Assembly: GCA_963792125.1 (NCBI GenBank)
Contig: CAWBVA010000011.1
Coordinates: 1 to 64,000, forward strand
Source of the DNA: Methanocella_A sp963792125
GTDB lineage: Archaea; Halobacteriota; Methanocellia; Methanocellales; Methanocellaceae
Length of the DNA stretch: 64,000 nt
Direction of reading: 5' to 3'
The first letter of the stretch is position 1. Each line of letters begins with the position of its first letter. Of this stretch, positions 51,381 through 60,002 are shown one piece after another. The notes beneath the pieces were generated by a model, which was given only the letters and a program-made list of their open reading frames with translations, was not told the DNA's origin and searched no databases. The translations under genes and the position numbers were made by a program.

Positions 51381-52357
51381 TTCAACACCTCCTGGTAATT
51401 CCGTGTTTTTTCAGTAAGCCGGGCAGTATCTTTTATTGAGATGAATGTCGGCTCATCCCGCCGCAGCATATCCGAAAGCCGGACGCCAGGGTGATGATGC
51501 AGCTCATTGTACACGACGATTTCGCCGGAGATCGCCTCTTTCGGGCACCAGACATAACAGGCGATACAATTCTCGCAATGATGTTGCCATACCGGCTTTT
51601 TATCGGACATTTTGATATTGCCGACCGGACAGACCCGGGCGCAAATGCCGCAGCCATTGCATTTTTCGTCCGATAGGAAGCTCCGGTCGGCACCATTGAT
51701 CAGTTCGTTAAAGGACACGCCGGAGGCACCGGCCAGCTTTTCATACCTGCGCCGGAAGATTGGCTTGATGAGGACGAGCAATAGCGGCATGAAGATTAGC
51801 TTTTGCACGAAGCCCCGGGTTTCAAATTTCCCTTCCCTTTTCGCGCTGACATATTCACATATCTCTTCCACTTTCCTTCTGGCATTATCAAACGTCTCCT
51901 GCTGTCGTCCTTTAGCTCTCATGGCATTCATGTCAGCCGGTTTCTTGCCGTGTAAAAACTGCTCCAGCTTTTCCCGGGCTGTCGGCGGAGTGCTCATCGT
52001 CACCGCAAAGCCTGCCGCCAGCTTCCCGCCACGGGCCTCGACAATCCTGCGGAAATGTTCGATCGTCGTACCGGGCATGCCACTGTGAGTGCAGATGGCA
52101 AATATGTACTTCGAGCCGATGTTGTCCAGCTTCCTGATAAACCGTCCGACGATCAGCGGAATACCGCCATTGTCGTTGGTGGCAAAGTATACCGGGAAGA
52201 CGATTCCGATCACGTCGGCATCGGTCACGATACTTCCCTGGTCTATCACCGCTGATATGGAAACGAGCTCGCCATTCATTTTACCGGCGATGTCCCGGGC
52301 CAGTGCAAGGGAATTCCCGGTGCCCGAAAAGTAGTAGATCGCTACTTTGCTGTTCAT
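51377..52357 (-). CDS. EFR1-type flavodoxin-ferredoxin protein
   Basis: 326 residues. Flavodoxin domain (IYYFSGTGNSLALARDIA, GIVFPVYFATNDNGGIPLIV) followed by a C-terminal pair of 4Fe-4S sites (CNGCGICARVCPVGNIKM, CENCIACYVWCPKEAI). The fold is that of EFRs that move electrons in anaerobes. Second gene of a three-gene operon behind a TetR regulator, with 4-base overlaps at both ends. Confidence 0.9.
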   Translation of the reverse strand: MNSKVAIYYFSGTGNSLALARDIAGKMNGELVSISAVIDQGSIVTDADVIGIVFPVYFATNDNGGIPLIVGRFIRKLDNIGSKYIFAICTHSGMPGTTIEHFRRIVEARGGKLAAGFAVTMSTPPTAREKLEQFLHGKKPADMNAMRAKGRQQETFDNARRKVEEICEYVSAKREGKFETRGFVQKLIFMPLLLVLIKPIFRRRYEKLAGASGVSFNELINGADRSFLSDEKCNGCGICARVCPVGNIKMSDKKPVWQHHCENCIACYVWCPKEAISGEIVVYNELHHHPGVRLSDMLRRDEPTFISIKDTARLTEKTRNYQEVLK

Positions 52358-52998
52358 TTTCCCGCCTCCGGTAACCTGACAGCGTCAAAGACGAATTTCA
52401 CGTGTCGGGACAGGCTGTCCATCATGTCATCGACAGACTTATCACAGGCTTTTTCGTCGTAATGGATGACGAAGCAGTCGAAGTACAGGAAAATGCAGTA
52501 GTCGAAAAACTCGCGGGCCAGTTGCCGGGCATCGTACTCCCTGATGTAGCCGAGGTCCATCATCCTGCGGAAGAGATGCTCCCACATGTGGTAAGAAGGC
52601 TCGATGTAGGTGTTCCTGAAGAAGTCGCCTATTTTTTCGTTGCGGTAAAGCTCGATGCAGAAGAGTCTCATGATTTTACCGATCTGCGGCTCTTTCAGGC
52701 GTTCCATCGTAGTCCTGGTGATAAAGTTCACGAACCCTTCGGGGCCGTACTTCTCGAGCAGGGCTTCCACAGGTAACTCGCCGGTACCGGAGTCAAACTC
52801 GGCGATGAGCGACTTGATGATCGAGTCCATGATGTCCTCTTTGCCGCTGTAGTGATTGTAGATCGAGCTCTCGTTGATGCCCACCTTCCGGGCGATTTCG
52901 CGTATGGAGACGGCGTCATATCCTTTCTGTGAGAAGAGATCGACCGCCGTATCTCTGATAAGCTTCCTGGTTTCATTTTCCTTTCTGATTTTCGTCAT
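52354..52998 (-). CDS. TetR-family repressor
   Basis: 214 residues. The HTH is canonical: RDTAVDLFSQKGYDAVSIRE, then IARKVGINESSIYNHYSGKE. The C-terminal ligand region is all-helical (EYDARQLAREFFDYCIFLYF). First gene of the operon, and two 14-bp palindromic sites lie in its upstream region, so self-repression released by a small ligand is the likely scheme. Confidence 0.9.
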   Translation of the reverse strand: MTKIRKENETRKLIRDTAVDLFSQKGYDAVSIREIARKVGINESSIYNHYSGKEDIMDSIIKSLIAEFDSGTGELPVEALLEKYGPEGFVNFITRTTMERLKEPQIGKIMRLFCIELYRNEKIGDFFRNTYIEPSYHMWEHLFRRMMDLGYIREYDARQLAREFFDYCIFLYFDCFVIHYDEKACDKSVDDMMDSLSRHVKFVFDAVRLPEAGK

Positions 52999-53027
52999 AT
53001 CCTTAACACTTTATCCTTCGCCGCAGG

Positions 53028-53041
53028 CAAACGGTCGTTTG
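53028..53041. promoter_or_regulatory. TetR operator, proximal
   Basis: CAAACGGTCGTTTG, a perfect 6-bp inverted repeat with a 2-bp centre, 30 bases upstream of tetR. It shares CGTTTGTTT with the distal site. Confidence 0.7.
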
Positions 53042-53078
53042 TTTACCTGTATGATACGCTCTGACTATTTAAATTTTA

Positions 53079-53092
53079 CCAACGAACGTTTG
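53079..53092. promoter_or_regulatory. TetR operator, distal
   Basis: CCAACGAACGTTTG, same layout as the proximal site with one arm mismatch, ~50 bases further upstream. A T/A-rich promoter (TTTAAATA read on the minus strand) sits between the two. Confidence 0.65.
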
Positions 53093-53123
53093 TTTGCATA
53101 ACGTAGAGGGTATTTATACTTTA

Positions 53124-53291
53124 TTAGTACGAGCGGCCCATTGGAGGCAGTAAGCAATCGGTCTGGATCAAATCAAGAGTCTGCACGAAGTCAGATATGG
53201 AAAACAATGAGAGATATCTCATCTCATGCGCGACAATGAACGCTATGGCCAGACAAAAATAGATGAGGCCATGCAAGGAAAAATAAACCAT
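53124..53291 (-). CDS. Possible small membrane peptide
   Basis: 55 codons from ATG 53291: a hydrophobic helix (LIYFCLAIAFIVAH) and a polar tail. No ribosome site is obvious, and it lies just downstream of the FilR1-like gene. Listed as a weak candidate. Confidence 0.25.
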   Translation of the reverse strand: MVYFSLHGLIYFCLAIAFIVAHEMRYLSLFSISDFVQTLDLIQTDCLLPPMGRSY

Positions 53292-53315
53292 AAATCGGAG
53301 AGTGGGACCGGTCCT

Positions 53316-54062
53316 CTAAACCTGCATTCCTTTCTCCCAGTAATAGAGAAACAGGTCTTTCACCCAGTTGAGGAATACCGGGTCTTTGCCGATAAACGCG
53401 GCATAATCCGCTCTTCCTCCGATGAGGCGAAAGGCAACGCCTGCCTCTTTTTCGTTGAGCACGATGGACACCGGAATGTCGGGCAGGCTTCTCCACTCGA
53501 TGTTTTTCGGGGTCTCGCGCAGGTCCGCTCCCTCCGGAAGAAAATTGGGGGGAAAAAGAAACCTGAACCTGACCTTTTCAGGAATTTGCTCATACGCCAT
53601 ATGGCCCACAGATCTAAGGGGTTGTTCTCCGCCCCCGCCCCAGAAGTAATGTTCCGCTTCCCGGACGATTTGTTCCGCCCGGTTAATGTTCTCCATGGAA
53701 TCCATGCTCAGGCTCGCTCCTGAAAGCTCGCCGATCCGGTTCACGAACTGGTAAGGGAGGCTGCAGAGGTCATGTGTCAGGAAATATTCCCTGTGTTTTT
53801 CCAGGAATTCCAGAGAGGAAGTTGACTGCAACACGAGCCTGCCATACTGGGTAATCGTATACGAGCCGTCCGGCTGTCTCTGGATCAGTAAGGCTTCGTT
53901 GAGGCGCTGCAGCTGCCTGAAGGCATCGGTGGCCGACAGGTCCAGCCGACGGGCGACTTCCTGCATCTTCAGGTTTGTCGATTGAAGTTCCCGGAGTATG
54001 CCGAGCCTGCTTTCACTCGCGAGCTCAAACAAGAGTTTGTCCAGTCCTTCAGCATCTCCCAA
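53316..54062 (-). CDS. FilR1-like winged-helix regulator
   Basis: 248 residues. An ArsR-like winged helix at ~1-75 (SRLGILRELQSTNLKMQEVA, SATDAFRQLQRLNEALLI) and a C-terminal DUF1724-type domain (NIEWRSLPDIPVSIVLNEKE, VAFRLIGGRADYAAFIGKDP). Regulators of this class are frequent in methanogens and in some cases work with sensor kinases. Divergent from the operon at 54173, with a palindrome between. Confidence 0.85.
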   Translation of the reverse strand: MGDAEGLDKLLFELASESRLGILRELQSTNLKMQEVARRLDLSATDAFRQLQRLNEALLIQRQPDGSYTITQYGRLVLQSTSSLEFLEKHREYFLTHDLCSLPYQFVNRIGELSGASLSMDSMENINRAEQIVREAEHYFWGGGGEQPLRSVGHMAYEQIPEKVRFRFLFPPNFLPEGADLRETPKNIEWRSLPDIPVSIVLNEKEAGVAFRLIGGRADYAAFIGKDPVFLNWVKDLFLYYWEKGMQV

Positions 54063-54094
54063 CGCACACCACCTGCCTGAAAAATTTCACATTG

Positions 54095-54112
54095 ATGTGT
54101 AGTATTACACAT
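54095..54112. promoter_or_regulatory. Putative FilR1-like operator
   Basis: ATGTGTA GTAT TACACAT, a perfect 7-bp inverted repeat with a 4-bp centre, in the 110-base gap between divergent genes. An overlapping CACATTGATGTG half-site precedes it. Placement suggests control of both directions. Confidence 0.7.
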
Positions 54113-54172
54113 TGCTCGCAAATAAAAGTAATCAGTATCTGCCGCCTGAGGAGTGTTCAGGAGACAAATCCT

Positions 54173-54457
54173 ATGGAAAATGAAGTGAAAGACAGGGAAC
54201 GCTTCTGGACAATCGAGCTCAACTCGAAGGCCAGCCTCAAGAACGTCACAATGACCAATGGCTCACATGACAGTGTCCTCGTCGAGGGCACGCTGGGCGA
54301 GCTGGTGCAGGCCAGATTCGCGGATGGCATCATCCTGGAAATCGTCGGCAAAAAGGGGACTCTCAGGATAAACCTCGGAGAGAGCGAGATCAAGAAACCG
54401 AGCATTGGACACGGAGGGCACGGAGGGCACGGAGGCCATGGGGGTAAAAGTCTATGA
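54173..54457 (+). CDS. Small protein with His/Gly-rich tail
   Basis: 94 residues from ATG 54173 (AGGAG 9 bases upstream). The core (FWTIELNSKASLKNVTMTNG, ILEIVGKKGTLRIN) is a compact beta-rich domain. The tail is IGHGGHGGHGGHGGKSL, coded by a near-perfect 9-base tandem repeat. Such tails bind Ni, Zn or Cu. The frame overlaps the next gene by 4 bases. The function is not recognised; a metal-handling role fits the redox genes downstream. Confidence 0.7.
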   Translation: MENEVKDRERFWTIELNSKASLKNVTMTNGSHDSVLVEGTLGELVQARFADGIILEIVGKKGTLRINLGESEIKKPSIGHGGHGGHGGHGGKSL

Positions 54458-55231
54458 GCTTATATTGTAAAACTGGTATGCAATCCCCCGGGGCAACTGT
54501 GGCTCTGCCTGACAGGTCATGGGGAAGCTTGTACCGGGCCGGAGGCGTGGCCGCATTATTGGCCGTGGCACTGGTTCTCGTCGAGATGATCGGCTTCATT
54601 GCATCAGGCACGTTGCCGACCACCGTTGAGGGCTGGTTCACTTTGTTGCAGGATAACCGGCTCCTGGGGCTCGTCGACCTTTATCTCCTGGAAATTATCG
54701 CATGGGCACTGTTCGTACCGATGTTTCTCGCTCTCTACAAAGCTCTTAAACAGTTAGTGAAAGCTACATGGCTATCGCGGCTGCCCTGGCATTCGTAGGT
54801 ATAGCTGATTACATAGCAACGAATGCGGCATTCAATATGCTTTACCTCAGCGACCAGTATGCGGTGGCGACCACTGACGCACAGCGGTCTCTGTTCTCTC
54901 GGCAGGGGAGGCAATAATGGCCATGAGCCCGGCCGCCGGTTACAACATGGGGCTCCTCCTCGTGTCCGCCGCAGGCCTGATCGTCTCGTTCGTCATGCTA
55001 CGGAGCCGCATCTTCGGCAAAGTAACGGCATACGCTGGCATCCTGGCAAATGCTGTCGGGATAGCATATTATGTCGGTTTAGCCGTGCCAGCTATAGGCG
55101 GCATCCTCCTTGGCGCTTCCGGCCTGCTGTTCCTGCTATGGATTATACTGGTCGGGGTAAGGCTCTGCCAGCTTGGCAGGGATGTCTCGACTGAAGGAGT
55201 GAGCTCGAAAATTCTTGTAAGAGGTGTATGA
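54454..55231 (+). CDS. DUF4386-type membrane protein, frameshifted twice
   Basis: Six or so membrane helices spread over three frames: LYRAGGVAALLAVALVLVEM and LYLLEIIAWALFVPMFLALY; then SYMAIAAALAFVGIADYIAT and LSDQYAVATTDAQRSLF; then AGEAIMAMSPAAGYNMGLLL and VTAYAGILANAVGIAYYVGL. One missing A in AAA near 54748-54750 and one missing base near 54896-54899 explain both breaks. Repaired length 259 residues, normal for the family. Overlaps the flavodoxin start. Confidence 0.8.
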
Positions 55232-55644
55232 TGTACCAGGTATTGTATTACTCAAAGGGTGGCAACACCAAAAAACTGGCAGACGCAATAGCCGGAGAGC
55301 TGGGCGTTAAAGCAGGGGAGATCGGTTCCTCATCAATAGAGTCGGGCGCAAAGGTCATCTTCCTCGGCAGCGGGGTCTATGCGGCTAAGCCCGGCGAGGA
55401 CATGGCAAGATTTATCGAAACCCACAATTTCAGCGGGCGGAAGGTCATCATCTTCAGCACCTCCTGGAGAACCGGTGAAAAGGCATTTGACGGAATGGCC
55501 GATGCCCTTAAGAGAAAAGGCGCCATTGTGCAACGGGGCTATCACTGCAAAGGAAAGGCAGGCTTCTTCAACCTCGGTCACCCGAACAGGGAAGATCTTG
55601 ACGGCGCAAGGAAGTTTGCCAGAGATATGGTCAAGGCTGGCTGA
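55228..55644 (+). CDS. Flavodoxin domain protein
   Basis: 138 residues. Phosphate loop LYYSKGGNTKKLADAIAGEL, then FLGSGVYAAKPGEDMARFIE and IIFSTSWRTGEKAFDGMADA. A short-chain flavodoxin, canonical around FMN. Third gene of the FilR1-like operon, sharing 4 bases with the DUF4386 gene. Confidence 0.88.
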   Translation: MMYQVLYYSKGGNTKKLADAIAGELGVKAGEIGSSSIESGAKVIFLGSGVYAAKPGEDMARFIETHNFSGRKVIIFSTSWRTGEKAFDGMADALKRKGAIVQRGYHCKGKAGFFNLGHPNREDLDGARKFARDMVKAG

Positions 55645-55649
55645 AGAAA

Positions 55650-56213
55650 ATGAGAATACCGAAGATCGTTAAGGTCGCGGGCATTGTAATAATCGTTGTC
55701 GTCGTTACCATGTCGGCTCTTTCGGCCGTTATCTCGACGGACGTGATGAGCAGCTTTGCCACAGGCTCCGAGCGGCTGACGCCGGACGGCATCCCCGCGG
55801 GGAAAGCGCTGGTGGTCTATAACCCGGGCCTCTCGGGGGCCCCGAAGGACGCGGCGACAAAGATTGCCGGTGACCTGAAATCCAGGGGATACGAGGTCGA
55901 GCTCGCAGGCATTAAGAGTGTCACTGCTGCAAACGTTTCGGGCTATGACGTCATCGTTGCCGGCGGGCCGATCTACGGTGGAAAAGTCAGCAGCTCTGTC
56001 CAGTCATACCTCAAAGCGATGAAACCTGCCGCAAACGCGACGGTCGGGGCGTTCGCCACCGGCAGCCTGTTCAGGGATCAGGCAACCCGGCCTTTCCCTG
56101 ATTCGACAACTCTAAAAGCTATCGTCTTATTGTACCAGGGCGATGACGCAGATAAAAAATGCGCCGGCTTCGCGGACTTGCTTCTGAAGGACCAGTCTTC
56201 AACGAACGGATGA
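55650..56213 (+). CDS. Membrane-anchored flavodoxin-like protein 1
   Basis: 187 residues with an N-terminal membrane helix (VAGIVIIVVVVTMSALSAVI). The flavodoxin fold follows, but the phosphate loop reads VYNPGLSGAPKDAA instead of the usual SxxGNT. Later VIVAGGPIYGGKVSSSVQSY is well kept. It pairs with a close relative at 60003-60560. FMN binding is uncertain. Last gene of the operon. Confidence 0.78.
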   Translation: MRIPKIVKVAGIVIIVVVVTMSALSAVISTDVMSSFATGSERLTPDGIPAGKALVVYNPGLSGAPKDAATKIAGDLKSRGYEVELAGIKSVTAANVSGYDVIVAGGPIYGGKVSSSVQSYLKAMKPAANATVGAFATGSLFRDQATRPFPDSTTLKAIVLLYQGDDADKKCAGFADLLLKDQSSTNG

Positions 56214-56388
56214 TTTGAACAATGGCCGGGCAACGTGCATGGACGGGTCAATCATAAACCCGGAAAGGCCTTTGCATGTCATGCTTTCGGGCCAGCCCGT
56301 GTGCTGATCGGACTTGCATGACCTGGCCGGCCGGTCATCAAGAAAATATATACGGCATAAGCGTGCAGATACTATCGGTGGGTCCCCC

Positions 56389-56874
56389 ATGGACGGTACA
56401 TCGAACCCCGGCACCGAGCACGTGCAAAGCTGGCTGAAGAAGCTCAAGGAAAGCCAGGACCGCAAGAAGGACGAGAAGATCCGGAAATACAACGATGTCG
56501 TCTCCAAGCTGATCATTTTACTGATCGGCGTATGCATCGTCTGTGTGATCGTCATAGCTGCGCTTATTGTCCAGAACGAGTCCCAGAAGAAGACTATGGA
56601 CTCGCTTGTGCTCGCCAACAACAGCACCTTCAACAACCAGCAGGTGCAGATGCAGACCCTCCAGGGCCAGATACAGTCGCTGCAGGCCCAGAACGAACGG
56701 TACCAGTCCTTTATCCTGTCGAACCGGACGCTGGACGTCGTCCACCAGGTCAACGTGGACCCGAGTTATCCCAACGTGACCCGTATCGTCTACGACAACA
56801 ACCACATCACGCTGTACTTCATCGACGGGACAACTAAGACCACAGAGTTCTCAGGCTACGAGTTCAGCCTGTAA
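56389..56874 (+). CDS. Membrane protein with coiled coil
   Basis: 161 residues from ATG 56389 behind GGTGGG. A charged N-terminus, one membrane helix (LIGVCIVCVIVIAALIVQ), a Gln-rich coiled coil (QVQMQTLQGQIQSLQAQNER), and a small C-terminal beta domain (RIVYDNNHITLYFIDGTTKT). Family not recognised. Confidence 0.65.
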   Translation: MDGTSNPGTEHVQSWLKKLKESQDRKKDEKIRKYNDVVSKLIILLIGVCIVCVIVIAALIVQNESQKKTMDSLVLANNSTFNNQQVQMQTLQGQIQSLQAQNERYQSFILSNRTLDVVHQVNVDPSYPNVTRIVYDNNHITLYFIDGTTKTTEFSGYEFSL

Positions 56875-56914
56875 CCAAATTTCCCGTGCTTCTGGAGTTA
56901 TTGTTTGCCGGGCT

Positions 56915-57322
56915 ATGCGTCTAGTCACGAAAACACGAAACGCTTTTTTAGATTTTACACGAAAACACTAAATCCGCTAAGGGCACGGCTAAATCGCTAA
57001 GCGCACTAATGCACGATTAACTCACGAAGACACCAAGGGCACGGCCTAAAACACGAACAAGCGTCACCAAGGACACGAACGGCACCAAATCTAAAACACA
57101 TAAAACACGTTGTCGATATCCCCCTTACCAGCTATGATTGTCCGGGCAATTATCGCTTGAATGGCACAGAATTACAGGGATAGCGTTCTCTGTGTTTTAG
57201 ACTTTGGTGCACGTTCGTGTTTAGGCGTGACCTTAGTTAGTGTATTATAACAGTACTCTTCGTGTCTTTATGCCTTTCACGTAAGCATACTAAAAAGTAA
57301 TTTGGTGTTTTTGTGCATAGAC
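56915..57322. repeat. Long imperfect palindrome with ACACGAA/CACCAA motifs
   Basis: The left part (TAAAACACGAAC, GGCACCAAATCTAAAACACA) is complementary in order to the right part (TGTGTTTTAGACTTTGGTGC, GTTCGTGTTTAGGCGTG). The outer arms also match near 56925 and 57305. About 400 bases between two convergent genes, no coding frame. Same layout as 32021-32262 and 34333-34557, with a different base sequence. Confidence 0.75.
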
Positions 57323-57395
57323 ACATAGCAGGACAAACTATTACAACAGGATGCACAGGGAATATAGTCCTTTGTGCCCTCCCTGTGATTAGTGT

Positions 57396-57839
57396 TTAAT
57401 ATGCGCCGTAGAACTTCCAGCCGTCCGCCGTCTTTACCGCCGCGAACTGTGAGATGCCCGAGGTGTTTTTACCATAGTAGGCTACCTCAGTCTGGACGAT
57501 GACTGACTCGACGGCACTGAAGTTGCCCGTGAACGTGTTCGGGTCGAGCGTGGAGTTGCCGATCACTGTGAAGTTGTAAATCCTGATGTTGGTGCCATTG
57601 TCGCCCCACATGGCCAGGTGCTCGTCTATCCATTGCTGCCTTGACTTGTCCTGCAGGTGATAGGTGAGATTGTAAGCTGCGCTATAGTCGCCATTATCGA
57701 TATCTTCCCAGAAGTCCTTGACCACGTCCTGCGGGGTGTCGTTCTTTGCCAGAGGCGTTGCCTGTCCTGAGCATCCGCTGACGGCCAGCGCGACCAGCAC
57801 GACCACAGCCGCAAGGATAGTCAATTGTTTGTTAAGCAT
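57396..57839 (-). CDS. Lipoprotein with NTF2/DUF4878-like domain
   Basis: 147 residues. An N-terminal signal with the lipobox LAVSGC (Cys near residue 23), then DTPQDVVKDFWEDIDNGDYS and VAYYGKNTSGISQFAAVKTA, the pattern of small secreted NTF2-like domains. Exported and probably anchored to the membrane. Function unknown. Confidence 0.75.
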   Translation of the reverse strand: MLNKQLTILAAVVVLVALAVSGCSGQATPLAKNDTPQDVVKDFWEDIDNGDYSAAYNLTYHLQDKSRQQWIDEHLAMWGDNGTNIRIYNFTVIGNSTLDPNTFTGNFSAVESVIVQTEVAYYGKNTSGISQFAAVKTADGWKFYGAY

Positions 57840-57988
57840 TTTTTCGCTCCTGTAACCGTACCGATTGTACTATCTGCGTTTGTCCTATAATATATTTGTG
57901 GATAAGGATAAAAAGCGCTTGTAAGAAAAAGGAAAGAATAGGGGCATTCGCCCCTGTTTTGCGCATGTTTGCGATATCGGCAGCCCGG

Positions 57989-59608
57989 TTACATTCCGCC
58001 GGGGGCGCCGCCCGCCGGGTTCCTGACCTCGGCCGCGGCCAGGATGTCGTCAATGCGCAGGATCATGCAAGCCGCCTCAGTGGCGCTCTTGATGGCCTGC
58101 GTCTTGATGCGCAGTGGCTCCACGACTCCCGCGTCGAGCATGTTAATTGCCTTGCCCTCGTACACGTTAAGGCCGTAGTTTATGCCCTTCTTGCTGTCGT
58201 GCTTGTTCTTGAGCGCGATGGTCATGTCGATGGCGTTCAGCCCGGCGTTGTTCGCCAGTGCCTTGGGTACGACCTCCAGTGCGTTCGCATATGCCTCGAC
58301 GGCAAGCTGCTCTTTGCCCTTGATCGTGGTCGCGTATTGCCTGAGCTTCATGCCCAGCTCAACCTCGACTGCCGCACCGCCCGGCACAATCTTGCCGTCG
58401 ATGATCGAGTTCTGCACTGCGTGCAGGGCGTCATCGATGCCCCGCTCGTACTCGTCCAGGATATGGGACGTGGTGCCGCGCAGGATGATGGAGATGACTT
58501 TCTGGTCCTTGCACTTGCTGACCAGCATCATCTCGTCGTCGCCGACCTTGATCTCCTCGATCAGGCCTGCGGTGCCGATGTAGTCCTTCGTGATTGCGTC
58601 CAGGTTGGTCACGATGCTGCCGCCGGTGGCCTTGGCGACGCGTTCGACATCGGACTTCTTGAGGCGGCGCACGCCGATGATGCCGTACCTGGCCATGTAG
58701 TGCTGCGCCAGGTCGTCGATGGCTTTGGTAGTGAAGACTGCCTTGACGCCCATGTCCTTGATCTTATCCACCTGTGCCTTGATCTGCTGGTCCTCCATGT
58801 CGGAGAACTGCTTGAACTGCCCGGGCTTGCGGATCTTGAACTCGGCGTCGAACTGCGTGTCCTTCGCCTCGATGCCGATGTCCATGGCCAGCACCTTCAC
58901 GTTCTTCAGCTCTTCGGGCATCTGGAAGTTGACCCTGCCCTTGTCGATGAGGACTCCTTCGATGATGCTGGAGTCTTCGACCCGGCCGCCGGTCTTCTTC
59001 TCGAGGACGAGGTTCTTCTTCTCGACGAAGTACTTGCCGCTTGCGTCTTTCTCCATGGTCGCGTCCATGCACCTGACTACCATGTCACTTAAGAACTCTC
59101 TCGCGTTGTCCGTGTCCTTGCCGGTCATCGCGGTGCCTGCAATCTTCTTGAGCATGGCCCTGTCCTTCACCGACACGTCGACGGCCATTGCCTTGACCAG
59201 TTCCAGCGCCTTCTCCGCCGCCATCATGTAGCCCTTGATGATCGAGGCCTCGTGCAGGCTGCGCTCCGTGAGGAGCCCTGCCTGTCGCAGCAGCTCGCCA
59301 GCCAGCAGGACGGCCGTGGTCGTGCCGTCGCCGGCTTCCGAGTCCTGCGCTTTAGCTACCTCGACGATCATCTTGGCCGCCGGGTGCTGTATGTCCATCT
59401 TTCGCAGGATGGTGGCCCCGTCGTTGGAGACGATGATGTCGCCCGTCGAGTCTACCAGCATCTTGTCCATGCCCCTCGGCCCGAGCGTCGACGCTACCGA
59501 GCCCGCCACGGCCATGGCTGCCATGATATTGTAAGTCTGAGCTTCACGCCCACGGGTGACCTGGCCACCCTCACGCATGACGTATTGTTGTCCAGCTTGT
59601 TCTGCCAT
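57989..59608 (-). CDS. ths: Thermosome subunit (group II chaperonin)
   Basis: 539 residues. N-terminal QTYNIMAAMAVAGSVASTLG, LGPRGMDKMLVDSTGDIIVS, the ATPase Asp in AGDGTTTAVLLAGELL, LVSKCKDQKVISIILRG, and a Gly/Ala-rich C-terminal tail (NPAGGAPGGM). The ring-forming ATPase folds proteins in Archaea. The ATG has an AGGAGG box and a TATA box ~55 bases upstream. Confidence 0.97.
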   Translation of the reverse strand: MAEQAGQQYVMREGGQVTRGREAQTYNIMAAMAVAGSVASTLGPRGMDKMLVDSTGDIIVSNDGATILRKMDIQHPAAKMIVEVAKAQDSEAGDGTTTAVLLAGELLRQAGLLTERSLHEASIIKGYMMAAEKALELVKAMAVDVSVKDRAMLKKIAGTAMTGKDTDNAREFLSDMVVRCMDATMEKDASGKYFVEKKNLVLEKKTGGRVEDSSIIEGVLIDKGRVNFQMPEELKNVKVLAMDIGIEAKDTQFDAEFKIRKPGQFKQFSDMEDQQIKAQVDKIKDMGVKAVFTTKAIDDLAQHYMARYGIIGVRRLKKSDVERVAKATGGSIVTNLDAITKDYIGTAGLIEEIKVGDDEMMLVSKCKDQKVISIILRGTTSHILDEYERGIDDALHAVQNSIIDGKIVPGGAAVEVELGMKLRQYATTIKGKEQLAVEAYANALEVVPKALANNAGLNAIDMTIALKNKHDSKKGINYGLNVYEGKAINMLDAGVVEPLRIKTQAIKSATEAACMILRIDDILAAAEVRNPAGGAPGGM

Positions 59609-59657
59609 GTGAATCCTCCTATATGAAAATGATCGCAGCTTTTATGAGAATGTGGTT

Positions 59658-59672
59658 CTATATAAAGCCTTC
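59658..59672 (-). promoter_or_regulatory. Thermosome promoter
   Basis: Read on the minus strand, GGCTTTATATAGA about 55 bases before the start codon. TATA and a purine-rich upstream element are as expected. Confidence 0.55.
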
Positions 59673-59843
59673 CATAACCCCGGCGGCACAACGCCCGGTT
59701 TCACCTGTCACAGCGGCCGCAAAACGGTCCCGTTGCCCCGGCCGGCATCCCGACGCGTCCGAATGCGGTACTGCACACCCGACTAATCGCCCTTTGTGCC
59801 TTTTATTCTCACTGCGTATAATCATTCGTGAAATACTGTAAAC

Positions 59844-59977
59844 GCTTAGCCGGCACATGACACAACGTACACGACGGACACTACGTACACTACGTTTTAT
59901 CAGAAAATGGCTCGTGCACAGACCTATTATCAAACGTAGTGTACGTCGTGTCATGTAGTTGTGTCCGGCCAGCCTGT
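59844..59977. repeat. Inverted repeat, copy 2
   Basis: Imperfect arms AGCCGGCACATGACACAACG and its partner, closing over ACGTAGTGTACG / CGTACACTACGT. It shares the TCATTCGTGAAAT left flank and the GCCGGCAC-TGACACAA-GTACAC core with 26223-26364, but has diverged more between its own arms. Confidence 0.8.
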
Positions 59978-60002
59978 ACCAAAAGTTTTAGAATGACTAT
60001 AC

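Noticed and set aside
57896..59092. 398-residue open frame on the plus strand across the thermosome
   Set aside because: It is a GC-driven shadow of the thermosome gene. The minus strand carries every chaperonin motif.
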